Part shown: positions 49,343 through 58,130 of the stretch, one piece after another | Position numbering within the stretch: position 1 is the first letter of the stretch | Layout: each line of letters opens with the position of its first letter | Assembly: GCF_010725485.1 (NCBI RefSeq) | Contig: NZ_AP022598.1 | Coordinates: 806,001 to 870,000 of the forward strand | Length of the DNA: 64,000 nt | Source: Mycolicibacterium parafortuitum | Lineage (GTDB): Bacteria > Actinomycetota > Actinomycetes > Mycobacteriales > Mycobacteriaceae | Direction of reading: 5' to 3' | Notes under the pieces: generated by a model | Seen by the model: the letters and a program-made list of their open reading frames with translations, nothing else | Database searches by the model: none | Told to the model about the DNA's origin: nothing | Translations under genes and position numbers: made by a program

Positions 49343-51024
49343 CCGCCACCGTCGCGGCCGCACCGCCGCAGCCCGAGGTCACCGCCACGGCGGTGCCCGG
49401 CCGCGGCGCGGCGCTGACGTTGCTCACCACGCTGTCGGTGCTGTACTTCGCCGTCGGTGCGGTTCTGGTGTTGCGCTACAACCTGTTCGACCCCGACGCG
49501 CCCAGCCGCGTCGCGAACGCCGGCTATGTGTTCATGAGCCGCGACCCGCACCTGTCGGCGATCGGGTTCGTGTGGAACCCGTTGCCCAGCCTCGCGCAAC
49601 TGCCCGTCCTGACATTCGCCGACTGGTGGCCGGCGCTCAAGACGCATGGGCTTGCCGCCGTCGTACAGAGCGCCGTCTTCATGGCCGGCGCCGCGGTGAT
49701 GATCCGCGGTATCGCGATCGACCGCGGGCTGAAACCACTGTGGCGGCGACTTGCGGTCGCATGCTTTGCGCTGCAACCGATGATCATCGTCTACGGCGCG
49801 TCGGGCATGAGCGAGGCGGCCGAGATCTTCGCCATCGTATGGTGCGCCCGGCATCTGCTGCGGTGGGTGCAGACCCGCCGGGAGGGCGACCTGGCCTGGG
49901 CCGGAATCGCCTTGGGCGTCGGGTATCTGGCCCGCTACGAGGTGGTGGTCGCGGGCGCCGGCGCGGCACTGCTGGTGGCCGCGGTGGCGATGTACGGAGC
50001 CAGGGAGCGCGGCAAGCTCGCCGGCTCGGCGCTGATGGTGCTCATCGTGGTGTTCCCGCTCGCCACCGCGTTCGCGACCTGGGCGCTCACCGGCTGGGTG
50101 GTGACCGGTGAGCTGTTCGCCACACTGTCGTCGCGGTACGGCAACGACCATCAGGTCCAGGCGGCGATGCAGAAGGCCGGACCACTGACCCGGGCCGCCT
50201 CCGACGACTGGGTGGTGATCTCGGCCCGCCTTCTCGGCATGCAACCGTTCCTCGGGCTGGCGACGGCCGCCGCCGTCGTGGTCGCCGCAGTGCGGCGCCG
50301 GGTCGATGTGCTCGTCCCGCTGGCACTGTTCGGTCCGGTGCTCGCGTTCGCGGCGTGGGGGCAGTACTCGTCCACCACGTTCGGCTGGTTCCGCTTCTAC
50401 CTGTTGGCGATCCCGATGGTGGTGTGCATCGCGCTGGCGTTCTGGTCCCCGGCCCGCGACCCCGGCGACGAGCGCGGTGCGGTCCTGACCCGCCGGGCGG
50501 GGGCGGCGCTGATCGTCGCGTCGCTGGTGATCGGATTCCCGGTGACGGTGCGGGCGACGATGGACGACCGGATCGGCAACCAGCAGCTGCAGTACGGCCT
50601 GCCGCAGTTGCACGATCCGGAACGCTATCCGCCCGGTGAGCTGTGGTACCGCAGGCTGATGGTCGACGACCGCCGGCTCGCCGAATACTTCGACCGCAGG
50701 AACCTGCCCCCGGGTTCGGTGCTGATGGACACGTTCAACACGTGGGGAGTGTGGTTGGCGTCTGACAACCCGAAGCAGTTCCTCATCACCAGCGACTACG
50801 ACTTCACCGCGGCGCTGAACAGACCCTGGGACTTCGGCGTCGAGTTCATCGTCGCGACCAGCCCGTCGCTCGGCGACTCGGATGCCGTCAGCCAGCGCTA
50901 TCCGACCATGTGGGCCGACGGCGCGGGATTCGGCACGCGTGTGCTGTCGGTGGCCGGTGCCTCCGGTGACGAACGGTTCCGGGTGTACCGGGTGACCGGT
51001 CCGCCGGCGCCACCGCGCAGCTGA
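49339..51024 (+). CDS. Polytopic membrane protein, GT-C glycosyltransferase-like
   Basis: 561 residues from a GTG overlapping the upstream stop. About 11 helices lie between residues 28 and 430, with a first extracytoplasmic loop containing FMSRDPHLSAIGFVWNPLPS, where an acidic pair typical of GT-C enzymes could lie. A soluble C-terminal domain (about 440-561) includes SVLMDTFNTWGVWLAS. The layout fits polyprenyl-phosphate-sugar-dependent transferases (GT39/GT87-like). It may add a lipid-linked sugar to the polymer made by the preceding synthase. Last gene of the four-gene coupled operon. Confidence 0.7.
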   Translation: MTATVAAAPPQPEVTATAVPGRGAALTLLTTLSVLYFAVGAVLVLRYNLFDPDAPSRVANAGYVFMSRDPHLSAIGFVWNPLPSLAQLPVLTFADWWPALKTHGLAAVVQSAVFMAGAAVMIRGIAIDRGLKPLWRRLAVACFALQPMIIVYGASGMSEAAEIFAIVWCARHLLRWVQTRREGDLAWAGIALGVGYLARYEVVVAGAGAALLVAAVAMYGARERGKLAGSALMVLIVVFPLATAFATWALTGWVVTGELFATLSSRYGNDHQVQAAMQKAGPLTRAASDDWVVISARLLGMQPFLGLATAAAVVVAAVRRRVDVLVPLALFGPVLAFAAWGQYSSTTFGWFRFYLLAIPMVVCIALAFWSPARDPGDERGAVLTRRAGAALIVASLVIGFPVTVRATMDDRIGNQQLQYGLPQLHDPERYPPGELWYRRLMVDDRRLAEYFDRRNLPPGSVLMDTFNTWGVWLASDNPKQFLITSDYDFTAALNRPWDFGVEFIVATSPSLGDSDAVSQRYPTMWADGAGFGTRVLSVAGASGDERFRVYRVTGPPAPPRS

Positions 51025-51030
51025 GAGGCG

Positions 51031-52002
51031 TCAACTCGCCGTGAGGTCGACCGGCAGGTGGAGGGTGGCCAGCAGGCCGCGATGGTCGGCGCCTGGCACG
51101 ACGACCGTCCGCACGGCCGACGCCGAGCAGTTCCTGGTCAGGATGTGGTCGATCCCGATCAGGGGCGGACGGTACCCGCGGCCGGGATAGCTGCGCGCCA
51201 GACCGGCGCCGGCGTCGACGGCCGCGTCGCCGTAGCCCTCGTCGAGCAGCTTGCGGAACGGCGCCATCTCATAGGTGGAGTTGAAGTCGCCCGCCACGAT
51301 CACCGCGCCCGCCCCTGCGCTGACGCCGATCTCGCGCAGCGTGTCGGCGAACGCCGTGAGGTCGGAACGCCACGCGTCGATCGGCATGGGCCACGGCGCG
51401 GCCAGGTGGACCGACAACACGGTCGCGTCGACGCGTACCCCCGGGACCCGGATCCTCGACCCGACCATCGGCAATGCGTAGCCGTCGATCCGGCCCGGAT
51501 GCACGAGCGGGAACCTGCTCCAGATACCGATTCCCGCCGCCATCGGCGCGGGCACGATCACCCGGTGCGGGAACACCTGGTCCATCCCGGCGGCGGACAG
51601 ACCGTCGGCGGCCTCCTGCGTCATCTCCTGTACCGCCACCACATCGGCGGAGTTCGCGGCCAGCGCGGCGAGCGCATCCGGATCCGCCTGTCCCATACCG
51701 AGATTGGCGGTCAACACGCGCAGCTCGACGGTCCCGGCCTCGGCTGCCGAGGCCACCTGATAGCGCGGGACGTAGACCCACATCAGCGCGACGGTCAGCG
51801 CCACCGCGACCAGGCTCAGCACCCAGCGCCTGCCGAGGGCGAACAGCAGCATCGCCGCCGGTGCGGCCACCGACAGGTACGGCGCGGCGGCGGCCAGGAT
51901 CAGCGTCGGGTGCCCGGAGATGGGCAGGTACCGGGCCGTGAAGCCCGCCGCCGCGACGACGAGGGCCGCCAGGCCCAGCAGCGTCGCGAGAAGCCGGATC
52001 AT
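51031..52002 (-). CDS. Membrane-anchored endonuclease/exonuclease/phosphatase-family protein
   Basis: 323 residues. Three helices (about 5-80) then an extracytoplasmic EEP domain: LRVLTANLGMGQAD, VVAVQEMTQEAADGL with the metal-binding Glu, AGDFNSTYEMAPFR, IGIDHILT and PGADHRGLLATLHL with the catalytic His. Being outside the membrane, it is more likely a phosphodiesterase or lipid phosphatase than a DNase. It lies 18 nt after fgd1 on the same strand and converges on the polysaccharide operon. Confidence 0.87.
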   Translation of the reverse strand: MIRLLATLLGLAALVVAAAGFTARYLPISGHPTLILAAAAPYLSVAAPAAMLLFALGRRWVLSLVAVALTVALMWVYVPRYQVASAAEAGTVELRVLTANLGMGQADPDALAALAANSADVVAVQEMTQEAADGLSAAGMDQVFPHRVIVPAPMAAGIGIWSRFPLVHPGRIDGYALPMVGSRIRVPGVRVDATVLSVHLAAPWPMPIDAWRSDLTAFADTLREIGVSAGAGAVIVAGDFNSTYEMAPFRKLLDEGYGDAAVDAGAGLARSYPGRGYRPPLIGIDHILTRNCSASAVRTVVVPGADHRGLLATLHLPVDLTAS

Positions 52003-52020
52003 CCCGCGGGATTCGCGACG

Positions 52021-53031
52021 TCAGCCGAGCTTGCGCAGCCTCGGCTCCAGGTCACGCTGGAACAGTTCCAGGAACCGGCGCTGATCGTGGCCGGGGGCGT
52101 GGAACACCAGATGGTTCAGGCCCCAGTCGACGTAATCCTTCACCTTGGCGACGGCCTCGTCGGGGTCCGACGCGACGATCCAGCGCTTGGCGACCTGCTC
52201 GATCGGCAGTGCGTCGGCGGCCTTCTCCATCTCGATCGGATCGTCGATGGAGTGCTTCTGCTCGGCGGTCAGCGACAGCGGGGCCCAGAACCGGGTGTTC
52301 TCCAGCGCGAGTTCCGGATCGGTGTCGTAGGAGATCTTGATCTCGATCATCCGGTCGACGTCGTCGGGGTTCTTGCCGGCGGCCTCCGCACCTTCCCGCA
52401 TGGCCGGGATCAGCTTGTCCTTGTAGAGCTCCTCCCCCTTGCCGGAGGTGCAGATGAAGCCGTCGCCGGCACGACCGGCGTACTTGGCGACCTGCGGGCC
52501 GCCCGCGGCGATGTAGATCGGGATGCCGCCCTCGGGCACGTCGTAGATCGACGCGCCCTTGGTCTTGTAGTACTCGCCCTCGAAGTCGACGCGGTCACCG
52601 AGCCACAGTTCGCGCATCAGCCGGACGGATTCGCGCAGCCGTGCGTAGCGCTCCTTGAACTCCGGCCACTCACCCTCGTAACCGGTCGCGATCTCGTTGA
52701 GCGCCTCCCCGGTGCCGACGCCGAGGAAGATCCGGTTCGGGTACAGGCATCCCATGGTCGCGAACGCCTGGGCGATGACGGCCGGGTTGTAGCGGAAGGT
52801 CGGGGTGAGCACCGAGGTGCCCAGCTGCAGTCGCTTGGTGCGTTCCCCGACGGCGGTCATCCATGCCAGCGAGAACGGGGCGTGGCCGCCCTCATGCCGC
52901 CAGGGCTGGAAGTGGTCGCTGACGGTGGCGCTGTCCATGCCGTGCTCTTCGGCGGCGACGGCGAGTTCGACGAGTTCGCGAGGCGCGAACTGCTCCGCCG
53001 ACGCTTTGTAGCCCAGTTTCAGTTCAGCCAT
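52021..53031 (-). CDS. fgd1: F420-dependent glucose-6-phosphate dehydrogenase
   Basis: 336 residues, the standard Fgd1 length. [40 protein letters not shown] with the F420-contacting residues, and [19 protein letters not shown] are strongly conserved; the C-terminus is [20 protein letters not shown]. It oxidises glucose 6-phosphate and supplies reduced F420 to the cell, including F420-dependent nitroreductases. Divergent from the metallo-hydrolase gene by 23 bp, as in M. tuberculosis (Rv0407/Rv0406c). Confidence 0.97.
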   Translation of the reverse strand: MAELKLGYKASAEQFAPRELVELAVAAEEHGMDSATVSDHFQPWRHEGGHAPFSLAWMTAVGERTKRLQLGTSVLTPTFRYNPAVIAQAFATMGCLYPNRIFLGVGTGEALNEIATGYEGEWPEFKERYARLRESVRLMRELWLGDRVDFEGEYYKTKGASIYDVPEGGIPIYIAAGGPQVAKYAGRAGDGFICTSGKGEELYKDKLIPAMREGAEAAGKNPDDVDRMIEIKISYDTDPELALENTRFWAPLSLTAEQKHSIDDPIEMEKAADALPIEQVAKRWIVASDPDEAVAKVKDYVDWGLNHLVFHAPGHDQRRFLELFQRDLEPRLRKLG

Positions 53032-53054
53032 AGTTATGTTTCTACACTCGCTTC
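53032..53054. promoter_or_regulatory. 23-bp divergent start region of fgd1 and metallo-hydrolase
   Basis: On the plus strand TACACT (53043-53048) lies 6 nt before the hydrolase ATG, consistent with a leaderless message. The fgd1 promoter must lie within the hydrolase gene or overlap this site. The two promoters therefore overlap and may interfere. Confidence 0.5.
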
Positions 53055-53801
53055 ATGGCACCGGTAGTCACGGCCATCACCGAGCGCGTGCACTTCGCCC
53101 AGACGGACCTGGTGAACTGGACGCTGGTCACCGGCTCCGACGAGAGCGGCGGCGGGGTGATCCTGATCGACGCGGGCTTCCCCGGGCACCGCGAGGACGT
53201 GCTGGCCTCGCTGCGCGCCCTCGGCTTCGGCGCCGGCGATGTGCGCGCAATCCTGTTGACCCACGCCCACATCGACCATTTCGGCACCGCGATCTGGTTC
53301 GCAGGAACCCACGGCACCCCGGTGTACTGCCACACCGACGAGGTCGGGCACTCCAGGCGCGAATATCTCGAGCAGGCCTCCCCGGTGGCGGTGGCCCGCA
53401 ACGCATGGCAACCGAAGTGGCTCAAGTGGTCGGTGTCGATCATCCGTAAGGGCGCGCTGACCCACGAGGGCATCCCGACCACGGCGGCGCTGACCGCCGA
53501 GACCGCCACACAGCTGCCGGGCGCCCCGGTGTGCGTTCCGACGCCGGGGCACACCGGCGGGCACTGCTCGTACGTGGTGGACGGGGTGCTCGTCAGCGGC
53601 GACGCGCTGGTCACCGATCATCCGGTGTCGGGCCGCCGCGGCCCGCAGCTGTTGCCGTCGGTGTTCAACCACGACGAGGCCGCCTGTCTGCGCAGCCTCG
53701 ACGCGCTCGGCAATCTCGACACCGAGGTGCTGCTGCCCGGACACGGCCCGGTGTGGCGGGGGCCGGTGCGCGACGCGGTGGATCAGGCCAGATTGCCGTA
53801 G
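53055..53801 (+). CDS. Metallo-beta-lactamase-fold hydrolase
   Basis: 248 residues. The zinc motif LLTHAHIDHFG (HxHxDH) is near 75-80, with further ligands in PTPGHTGGHCSYV, VSGDALVTD and LLPGHGPV, so both metals can bind. ILIDAGFPGHREDVLASLRA opens the fold. The reaction is unknown; candidates are glyoxalase II-like thioester or lactone hydrolysis. It is divergent from fgd1 and conserved next to it in mycobacteria (Rv0406c). Its end overlaps the next minus-strand gene by 19 nt. Confidence 0.92.
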   Translation: MAPVVTAITERVHFAQTDLVNWTLVTGSDESGGGVILIDAGFPGHREDVLASLRALGFGAGDVRAILLTHAHIDHFGTAIWFAGTHGTPVYCHTDEVGHSRREYLEQASPVAVARNAWQPKWLKWSVSIIRKGALTHEGIPTTAALTAETATQLPGAPVCVPTPGHTGGHCSYVVDGVLVSGDALVTDHPVSGRRGPQLLPSVFNHDEAACLRSLDALGNLDTEVLLPGHGPVWRGPVRDAVDQARLP

Positions 53802-54073
53802 AAGAGCAGGAAGATCGCGGTCAGCGCCAGGCCGCACGCGACGACGATCGCCGGCATCAGGATCATCGTGTCGAGTTCGTCGTCGTCGAGGACGTCATCG
53901 GAGAAGCGGCCGAACAACACACGCGCGATGCCGGTTCGGCGGAACGTGTGCACCAGGGCGCGCACCGCCTTGGACTCGCGCCTGTTGCCGATGAACAGCC
54001 GCGACACCGCGCCCAGCACGAAGGTCAGGGCGGCAGCGGCCAGCAACAGCCAGCCCACGGTCGCCTGCGACAC
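53783..54073 (-). CDS. Small two-helix membrane protein
   Basis: About 96 residues from GTG 54073. Helices at about 8-25 (GWLLLAAAALTFVLGAVS) and 72-92 (MILMPAIVVACGLALTAIFL) flank a basic/acidic loop with RRTGIARVLFGRFSDDVLDDDE. No family recognised. It lies 10 nt after the truncated LLM gene on the same strand, so it may be the last gene of the GNAT-LLM operon. Its 3' end overlaps the convergent hydrolase. Confidence 0.65.
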   Translation of the reverse strand: MSQATVGWLLLAAAALTFVLGAVSRLFIGNRRESKAVRALVHTFRRTGIARVLFGRFSDDVLDDDELDTMILMPAIVVACGLALTAIFLLFYGNLA

Positions 54074-54083
54074 ATCGGCAAGC

Positions 54084-54749
54084 CTATAGCGCGGTCGGGC
54101 CGAGGTGCTCGACGACCGCGTCGAGGCCGTCCGGGCCGACCAGGAGAACGTCACCACCGCCGTGACGCACCTGCCGTGCGATCTCGGCGGTGATCGCGCC
54201 GGGCGGACCCGACAGCGCCCGAAGACCGGCGGTGATCAGCACTGGATACCGCTGCGGCGGGCGCGGCATCGTCGCGACGCCGCGGACGGTGAAATGGGCG
54301 CCGCGGTGCTCGACCGGCCGGATCCGGTCTGGATCGACGTAGCGGCCCGCCTCGCGGTCGGCCGGCACGGCGTCCTCGGCCCAGCTGTCCCAGAATTCGC
54401 GTGCGACGGCGGCGAACTCCCCGGCACGTTCGCGGTCGCAGGAATCGGCGATGCGCCATCCGGCCCGGCCGCCGGACAGGTGGTCGACGGTGGCCAGTTT
54501 CCGCGCTACATCGAACGGCTCAGCGGTGTCGGTGTCCACCACCGCGACGAGGCCGATGCGATCGGTCACCGCCGACAGCGCGGCCATTACGGAGAACGGG
54601 TCGGGCGCGCTCTCGTGGACGAAGTCGAGCAGGACGAAGTCGAAGCGTCCGCGCTCGGCCGACCGGGCGATGCGCATGCAGGTGTCGAACCCGGCCGTCC
54701 CGGGAATCCGCGCCGCCAGGCGAATACCGTTGGGGCGCTCAGCATCCAC
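54084..54749 (-). CDS. Short LLM-class flavin-dependent oxidoreductase-like protein
   Basis: 221 residues, much shorter than the usual 330-450. FDTCMRIARSAERGRFDFVL and MAALSAVTDRIGLVAVVDTD belong to the first half of the luciferase-like barrel, and VDHLSGGRAGWRIADSCDRE is the conserved flavin-phosphate region of the NtaA/DszA branch. The C-terminal third of the barrel is missing, so it may act only as a partner of a neighbouring full-length enzyme. GTG start overlaps the preceding LLM gene by 11 nt. Confidence 0.78.
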   Translation of the reverse strand: MDAERPNGIRLAARIPGTAGFDTCMRIARSAERGRFDFVLLDFVHESAPDPFSVMAALSAVTDRIGLVAVVDTDTAEPFDVARKLATVDHLSGGRAGWRIADSCDRERAGEFAAVAREFWDSWAEDAVPADREAGRYVDPDRIRPVEHRGAHFTVRGVATMPRPPQRYPVLITAGLRALSGPPGAITAEIARQVRHGGGDVLLVGPDGLDAVVEHLGPTAL

Positions 54750-55866
54750 CGGCCAACCCCCAGCGCTCGGCGAGCAACCGATGCGACCGCAACCGGTCGC
54801 GATGGCGGTGGGTCACCGAGGTGATCACCAACTCGTCGGCGGCGCTGACCCGTTGCAGCGCATCGAGCCGATGCGCCACCTCGTCGGGGTCTCCGACGAA
54901 TTGTGTTGCGGTGCGGTCCTTCACCACCGCCTCCTGCTCCGCGGGCAACGGCACGACACGATCCGGGTCGGGGTAGGGCGAAGCACCGTCACCGGCCCGG
55001 ATCGAATACACCCAGTGGCCGTAACTCGACGCCAGATGCCGTGCGGTGGCACTGTCCTCGGCGACCACCACATCGGCCGACACCACCACGTAAGGTTCGG
55101 CCAGCGCCGGCGAGGGCTGGAACTCGGCGCGGTACACCTCGACGGCGTCGAGCGCGGTGGCCGGGGTGATGTGGTAGCTCGCGACGAACGGCAGCCCCCG
55201 CGCGGCAGCGACCCGGGCGCTTTGACCCTTGCTGCTGCCGAACACCCACGGCGTCAGCGCAGCCCCCTCCCCCGGCACGGCGTGCGCCTCGACGTCGCCG
55301 ATCCGGTAGCGGCCGGCGATCATCGCGAGGATGTCGTCGACCTGTTCGGCGAAATCCGGTGCGACGGCCTCGGGTTGCTGCAGCACCGACATCCGGGCCT
55401 TCAGCCGCGGGTTACGCATCATCGCGGTGATGTCGAACGGCGCCGGGATCACCACGCCGTCGATCTCCTGCCACGGCGGCACGGGTTTCGGTTCCCGCTT
55501 CACGGCCGGGTCGCGCTGCGCCTCGCGGCGGCGCTGCCCCGAGCGCCCGACCCCGAGGTCGATCCGGCCTGGGTGGAAGGCGTCGAGCATGCCGAAGGTC
55601 TCGGTGACGGCGATCGCGGTGGTCTGGCCGAGCTGGACCGCCGCGGCGCCGACCCGGATACTCTGTGTCGCCGCGGCGATCTGCCCGATCAGTACCGCGG
55701 GCGCCGAACTCGCGACCGAGACGAAGTGGTGTTCGGCCACCCAGAATCGCCGGTACCCCCAGCGTTCGGCGTGCTGGGCCAGGTCGACGGTGTTGCGCAG
55801 GGCGGTGGCCGCGTCGGAGCCCTCGGGGATCGGCGCGAGATCAAGGATGGCCAGTGGAACGGTCAT
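54739..55866 (-). CDS. LLM-class flavin-dependent monooxygenase
   Basis: 375 residues. LAILDLAPIPEGSDAATALR, WVAEHHFVSVASSAPAVLIG, FGMLDAFHPGRIDLGVGRSG and VFGSSKGQSARVAAARGLPF are typical of the MsnO8/LuxA-like LLM subgroup. It probably uses FMNH2 (or F420) to oxidise a small substrate. It is linked by ATGA to the LLM gene upstream and an 11-nt overlap to the short LLM gene downstream. No flavin reductase is in the operon, so a general one must serve, or F420 reduced by the nearby Fgd1. Confidence 0.9.
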   Translation of the reverse strand: MTVPLAILDLAPIPEGSDAATALRNTVDLAQHAERWGYRRFWVAEHHFVSVASSAPAVLIGQIAAATQSIRVGAAAVQLGQTTAIAVTETFGMLDAFHPGRIDLGVGRSGQRRREAQRDPAVKREPKPVPPWQEIDGVVIPAPFDITAMMRNPRLKARMSVLQQPEAVAPDFAEQVDDILAMIAGRYRIGDVEAHAVPGEGAALTPWVFGSSKGQSARVAAARGLPFVASYHITPATALDAVEVYRAEFQPSPALAEPYVVVSADVVVAEDSATARHLASSYGHWVYSIRAGDGASPYPDPDRVVPLPAEQEAVVKDRTATQFVGDPDEVAHRLDALQRVSAADELVITSVTHRHRDRLRSHRLLAERWGLAGGC

Positions 55867-56810
55867 GGCGGGCTCGCTTTCACAGACCTGTCGGCGGGAA
55901 GTCCGAGGCGTTGCCGCAGCGTCTCACCGTCGGAGTAGCCGGTACGGAAGCCGACGCGATGTTGCAGTAGCGGGATCAGTTCGCCGGCGATGACGGGCAG
56001 GTCGGCGGAGTTCACGGCCGGGCGCAGCCGGATTCCGTGCACACCGAGGCGGTGCCAGGCGACGATGTGGTCGGCGAGTTCGCGTGGGGTCCCCGAGAAC
56101 ACCAGCGCGTCCGAGCGTTCGTCGACGGCGCCGTCGAACGTGACGTAGAGGTCGGCGTACACCTGCAGACCCCGTCCGCCGGCCTGTTCGACCTCACCGA
56201 GGATCGTCGTCACCGAGTCATCGCCCTGCGGGGTGATGAACACGAGATCGGCACCGGCGGCGGCGAACTCGTAAACGCGCGGGTTGTGCGCGAGGGCGGC
56301 GACCACCGGTTGGGGAGAAGGCCACAGGTCCCGGACCGCCGCGACAGCGCGGAGCGCGTCGTCGAACACCTCCCCGGCCGGCGGGGGCCTGCCGTACAGC
56401 CGCGCCTCGTGCGCCGCGGCGCCGACCCTGATCTGCCATCCGGCCCGGCCGCAGGAGATGTCATTGAGCGTCACAAAGGTTTTCGCCAACTGACCGGCCG
56501 GGGTGTGGGTGACGTTGGCCACCGGGACGAGCCCCACGTGCCGCGTCACCGCCGCCACCCGCGCCGCGAGCAGCACCGCATCGGGGCGGCCGGCGAGCCA
56601 GCGCGGATCGATCTCCGGGCGCCTGCGCCGTTGCGGGGACAGCGAATCGTCGAACGTGACGAAATCGACGAGCCCGCGTTCGGCGGTCCTGGCGAGGTCC
56701 GCCCAGTAGTCGCCCGCCGTCACCGGGCGGGTATCGGTCGTGTGGCGCCACGCCTCGGGATGCCAGCCGTAGCCCTCCAGTGCGACGGCGACCCGCGGCG
56801 GCGCGGTCAC
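55863..56810 (-). CDS. LLM-class flavin monooxygenase, NtaA/SnaA/DszA type
   Basis: 315 residues. VALEGYGWHPEAWRHTTDTR and YWADLARTAERGLVDFVTFD open the protein as in the NtaA/SnaA/DszA branch, followed by ISCGRAGWQIRVGAAAHEAR and VFSGTPRELADHIVAWHRLG. Branch members oxygenate sulfur- or nitrogen-bearing substrates with FMNH2 and break C-S or C-N bonds. It overlaps both neighbours by ATGA. The pairing with a GNAT acetyltransferase resembles thioether salvage operons of Bacillus (yxe, ytm). Confidence 0.9.
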   Translation of the reverse strand: MTAPPRVAVALEGYGWHPEAWRHTTDTRPVTAGDYWADLARTAERGLVDFVTFDDSLSPQRRRRPEIDPRWLAGRPDAVLLAARVAAVTRHVGLVPVANVTHTPAGQLAKTFVTLNDISCGRAGWQIRVGAAAHEARLYGRPPPAGEVFDDALRAVAAVRDLWPSPQPVVAALAHNPRVYEFAAAGADLVFITPQGDDSVTTILGEVEQAGGRGLQVYADLYVTFDGAVDERSDALVFSGTPRELADHIVAWHRLGVHGIRLRPAVNSADLPVIAGELIPLLQHRVGFRTGYSDGETLRQRLGLPADRSVKASPP

Positions 56811-57310
56811 GTCAGGACTTTCATGAACGCGATCGGGTAGACCTCGCCGTCGGCGGGCAGCGGGTCGTCGAGTCGGGTGTAGCCCAGCGAGGTGTACAGC
56901 GCCTCGGCCTCGGGCTGGCGGTCGCCGGTGGTCAGGTAGATCCGGCGGTAACCGCGGGCGGTGATCTCGGTCTCCAGCCGCGACACCAGCGCCCGCCCGT
57001 AGCCGCGGCGGCGGTGCCCACTGTCGGTCCAGATGCGTTTGAGTTCGGCGGTGTGCTCGTCGAAGCGGCGGAACGCGCCGCCGGTCACCGGCCGCTCGCC
57101 GAGCAATCCGAGGATCAGCCCGCCTGCCGGTGGTGTGAATTCATCTGCCGGATACCCGCGCAACCAGGCGTGGACGCGGTCGCGCGTGCCGCCGTAGCGG
57201 TCGGCGTATTCGGTCGCGAGCTCCTCGAGTAGCGGTGCGGCCAGCGGATCGTCCTGGCCCACCGCGACGAAGCGCAACTCACCCACCGCAGGTACGGACA
57301 TCACCTCCAT
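56807..57310 (-). CDS. GNAT family N-acetyltransferase
   Basis: About 167 residues. LKRIWTDSGHRRRGYGRALV carries the acetyl-CoA pyrophosphate loop (RRRGYG), and YLTTGDRQPEAEALYTSLGY the C-terminal motif. First gene of the coupled GNAT-LLM-LLM-LLM operon (ATGA with the next gene), so it may acetylate the substrate before flavin-dependent cleavage, as proposed for S-modified cysteines in Bacillus. Start may be the ATG at 57310 or 57301; a GGAGG directly before 57301 is too close to serve it well. Confidence 0.88.
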   Translation of the reverse strand: MEVMSVPAVGELRFVAVGQDDPLAAPLLEELATEYADRYGGTRDRVHAWLRGYPADEFTPPAGGLILGLLGERPVTGGAFRRFDEHTAELKRIWTDSGHRRRGYGRALVSRLETEITARGYRRIYLTTGDRQPEAEALYTSLGYTRLDDPLPADGEVYPIAFMKVLT

Positions 57311-57395
57311 GTCTAACGCACACCCGCCGCCGGCATTCCGCGCCACGTGTTTTGCTCGGGGTGAGGAAAACTCGAGCGCGGAAACCCGGCTCTCC

Positions 57396-58061
57396 TCAGT
57401 CGTCGTCGAGGTGTTCGATCAACAGCGTCAACGTCTCCCAGTTCTCCCGGGTCGCCTCGGCGGCCGCGTCCGCGTCGCGCTTGCGGCAGCACTCGATGAT
57501 CTTCTTGTGCTGCGCGATCGACTGCCGCCCGCACAGCGACGAGAAGCGCAGGGACTCCAGCCGCCGAAGTACCGGGGTCACCTGTTCGAGCACGGTCGGG
57601 ATCAGGTCGTTGCCGCTCGCGGCGACGACGACGCCGTGGAACCGGTCGTCGGCGCGGATCGCCGCCGCGGCGTCCCCGGCCGACACGGCATCCGCGAAGT
57701 CCTTGTTGGCGCCGGCCATTTCGGTGAAGTCCGATTTGTCCATCAGGGGGACGGCGAGGCGGGCGGCCAGCGCGTGCATGGCCGCGGCGACGGTCTGGGC
57801 ATCGAGCACCGCCTTGCGCTCGATGGTCGACACCACCGTCGAGCGCCCCGGGACGGTGTGCACCAGGCCGGCGGCCTCCATGCGTGCGAGCGCTTCCCGG
57901 ATCGGGGTGCGGCTGATGCCGAGCCACCTCTCCAAGTCGGCGTCGCGCAGTTTCTCCCCGGGCGCCAGCGTGCCCGCGATGATCGCGTCCCGGATCGACT
58001 CGTAGGCCTGCTCGCGCAGCAGTGATCGCTTGTGCTTTCCGCGCTCGTCCGGAACCGGCAT
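57396..58061 (-). CDS. GntR-family regulator (FadR/FCD subgroup)
   Basis: 221 residues. A winged helix at about 10-75 (LREQAYESIRDAIIAGTLAP, then WLGISRTPIREALARMEAAG) is joined to an all-helical FCD ligand domain with metal-binding-type residues in ADDRFHGVVVAASGN and QHKKIIECCRKRD. Divergent from the SDR gene with a 69-bp gap that holds a candidate operator, so it likely controls that gene and itself in response to a small carboxylate. Confidence 0.92.
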   Translation of the reverse strand: MPVPDERGKHKRSLLREQAYESIRDAIIAGTLAPGEKLRDADLERWLGISRTPIREALARMEAAGLVHTVPGRSTVVSTIERKAVLDAQTVAAAMHALAARLAVPLMDKSDFTEMAGANKDFADAVSAGDAAAAIRADDRFHGVVVAASGNDLIPTVLEQVTPVLRRLESLRFSSLCGRQSIAQHKKIIECCRKRDADAAAEATRENWETLTLLIEHLDDD

Positions 58062-58066
58062 GCAAA

Positions 58067-58075
58067 ATACTGTAT
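58067..58075. promoter_or_regulatory. GntR-type operator candidate
   Basis: ATAC-T-GTAT, a 4-1-4 inverted repeat in an AT-rich patch, ends 5 nt before the gntR ATG. The form matches the short dyads bound by FadR-subfamily regulators. A TTGACA for the divergent SDR gene lies at 58107-58112. Confidence 0.45.
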
Positions 58076-58130
58076 CCGGCTGCTCGCGCGGTCTTCCCCG
58101 ACAAACTTGACAGGTGTAAAGTCCGGCCGC

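Noticed and set aside
51058..53067. 669-codon open frame on the plus strand opposite the EEP and fgd1 genes
   Set aside because: It spans two well-identified minus-strand genes and shows only shadow composition.
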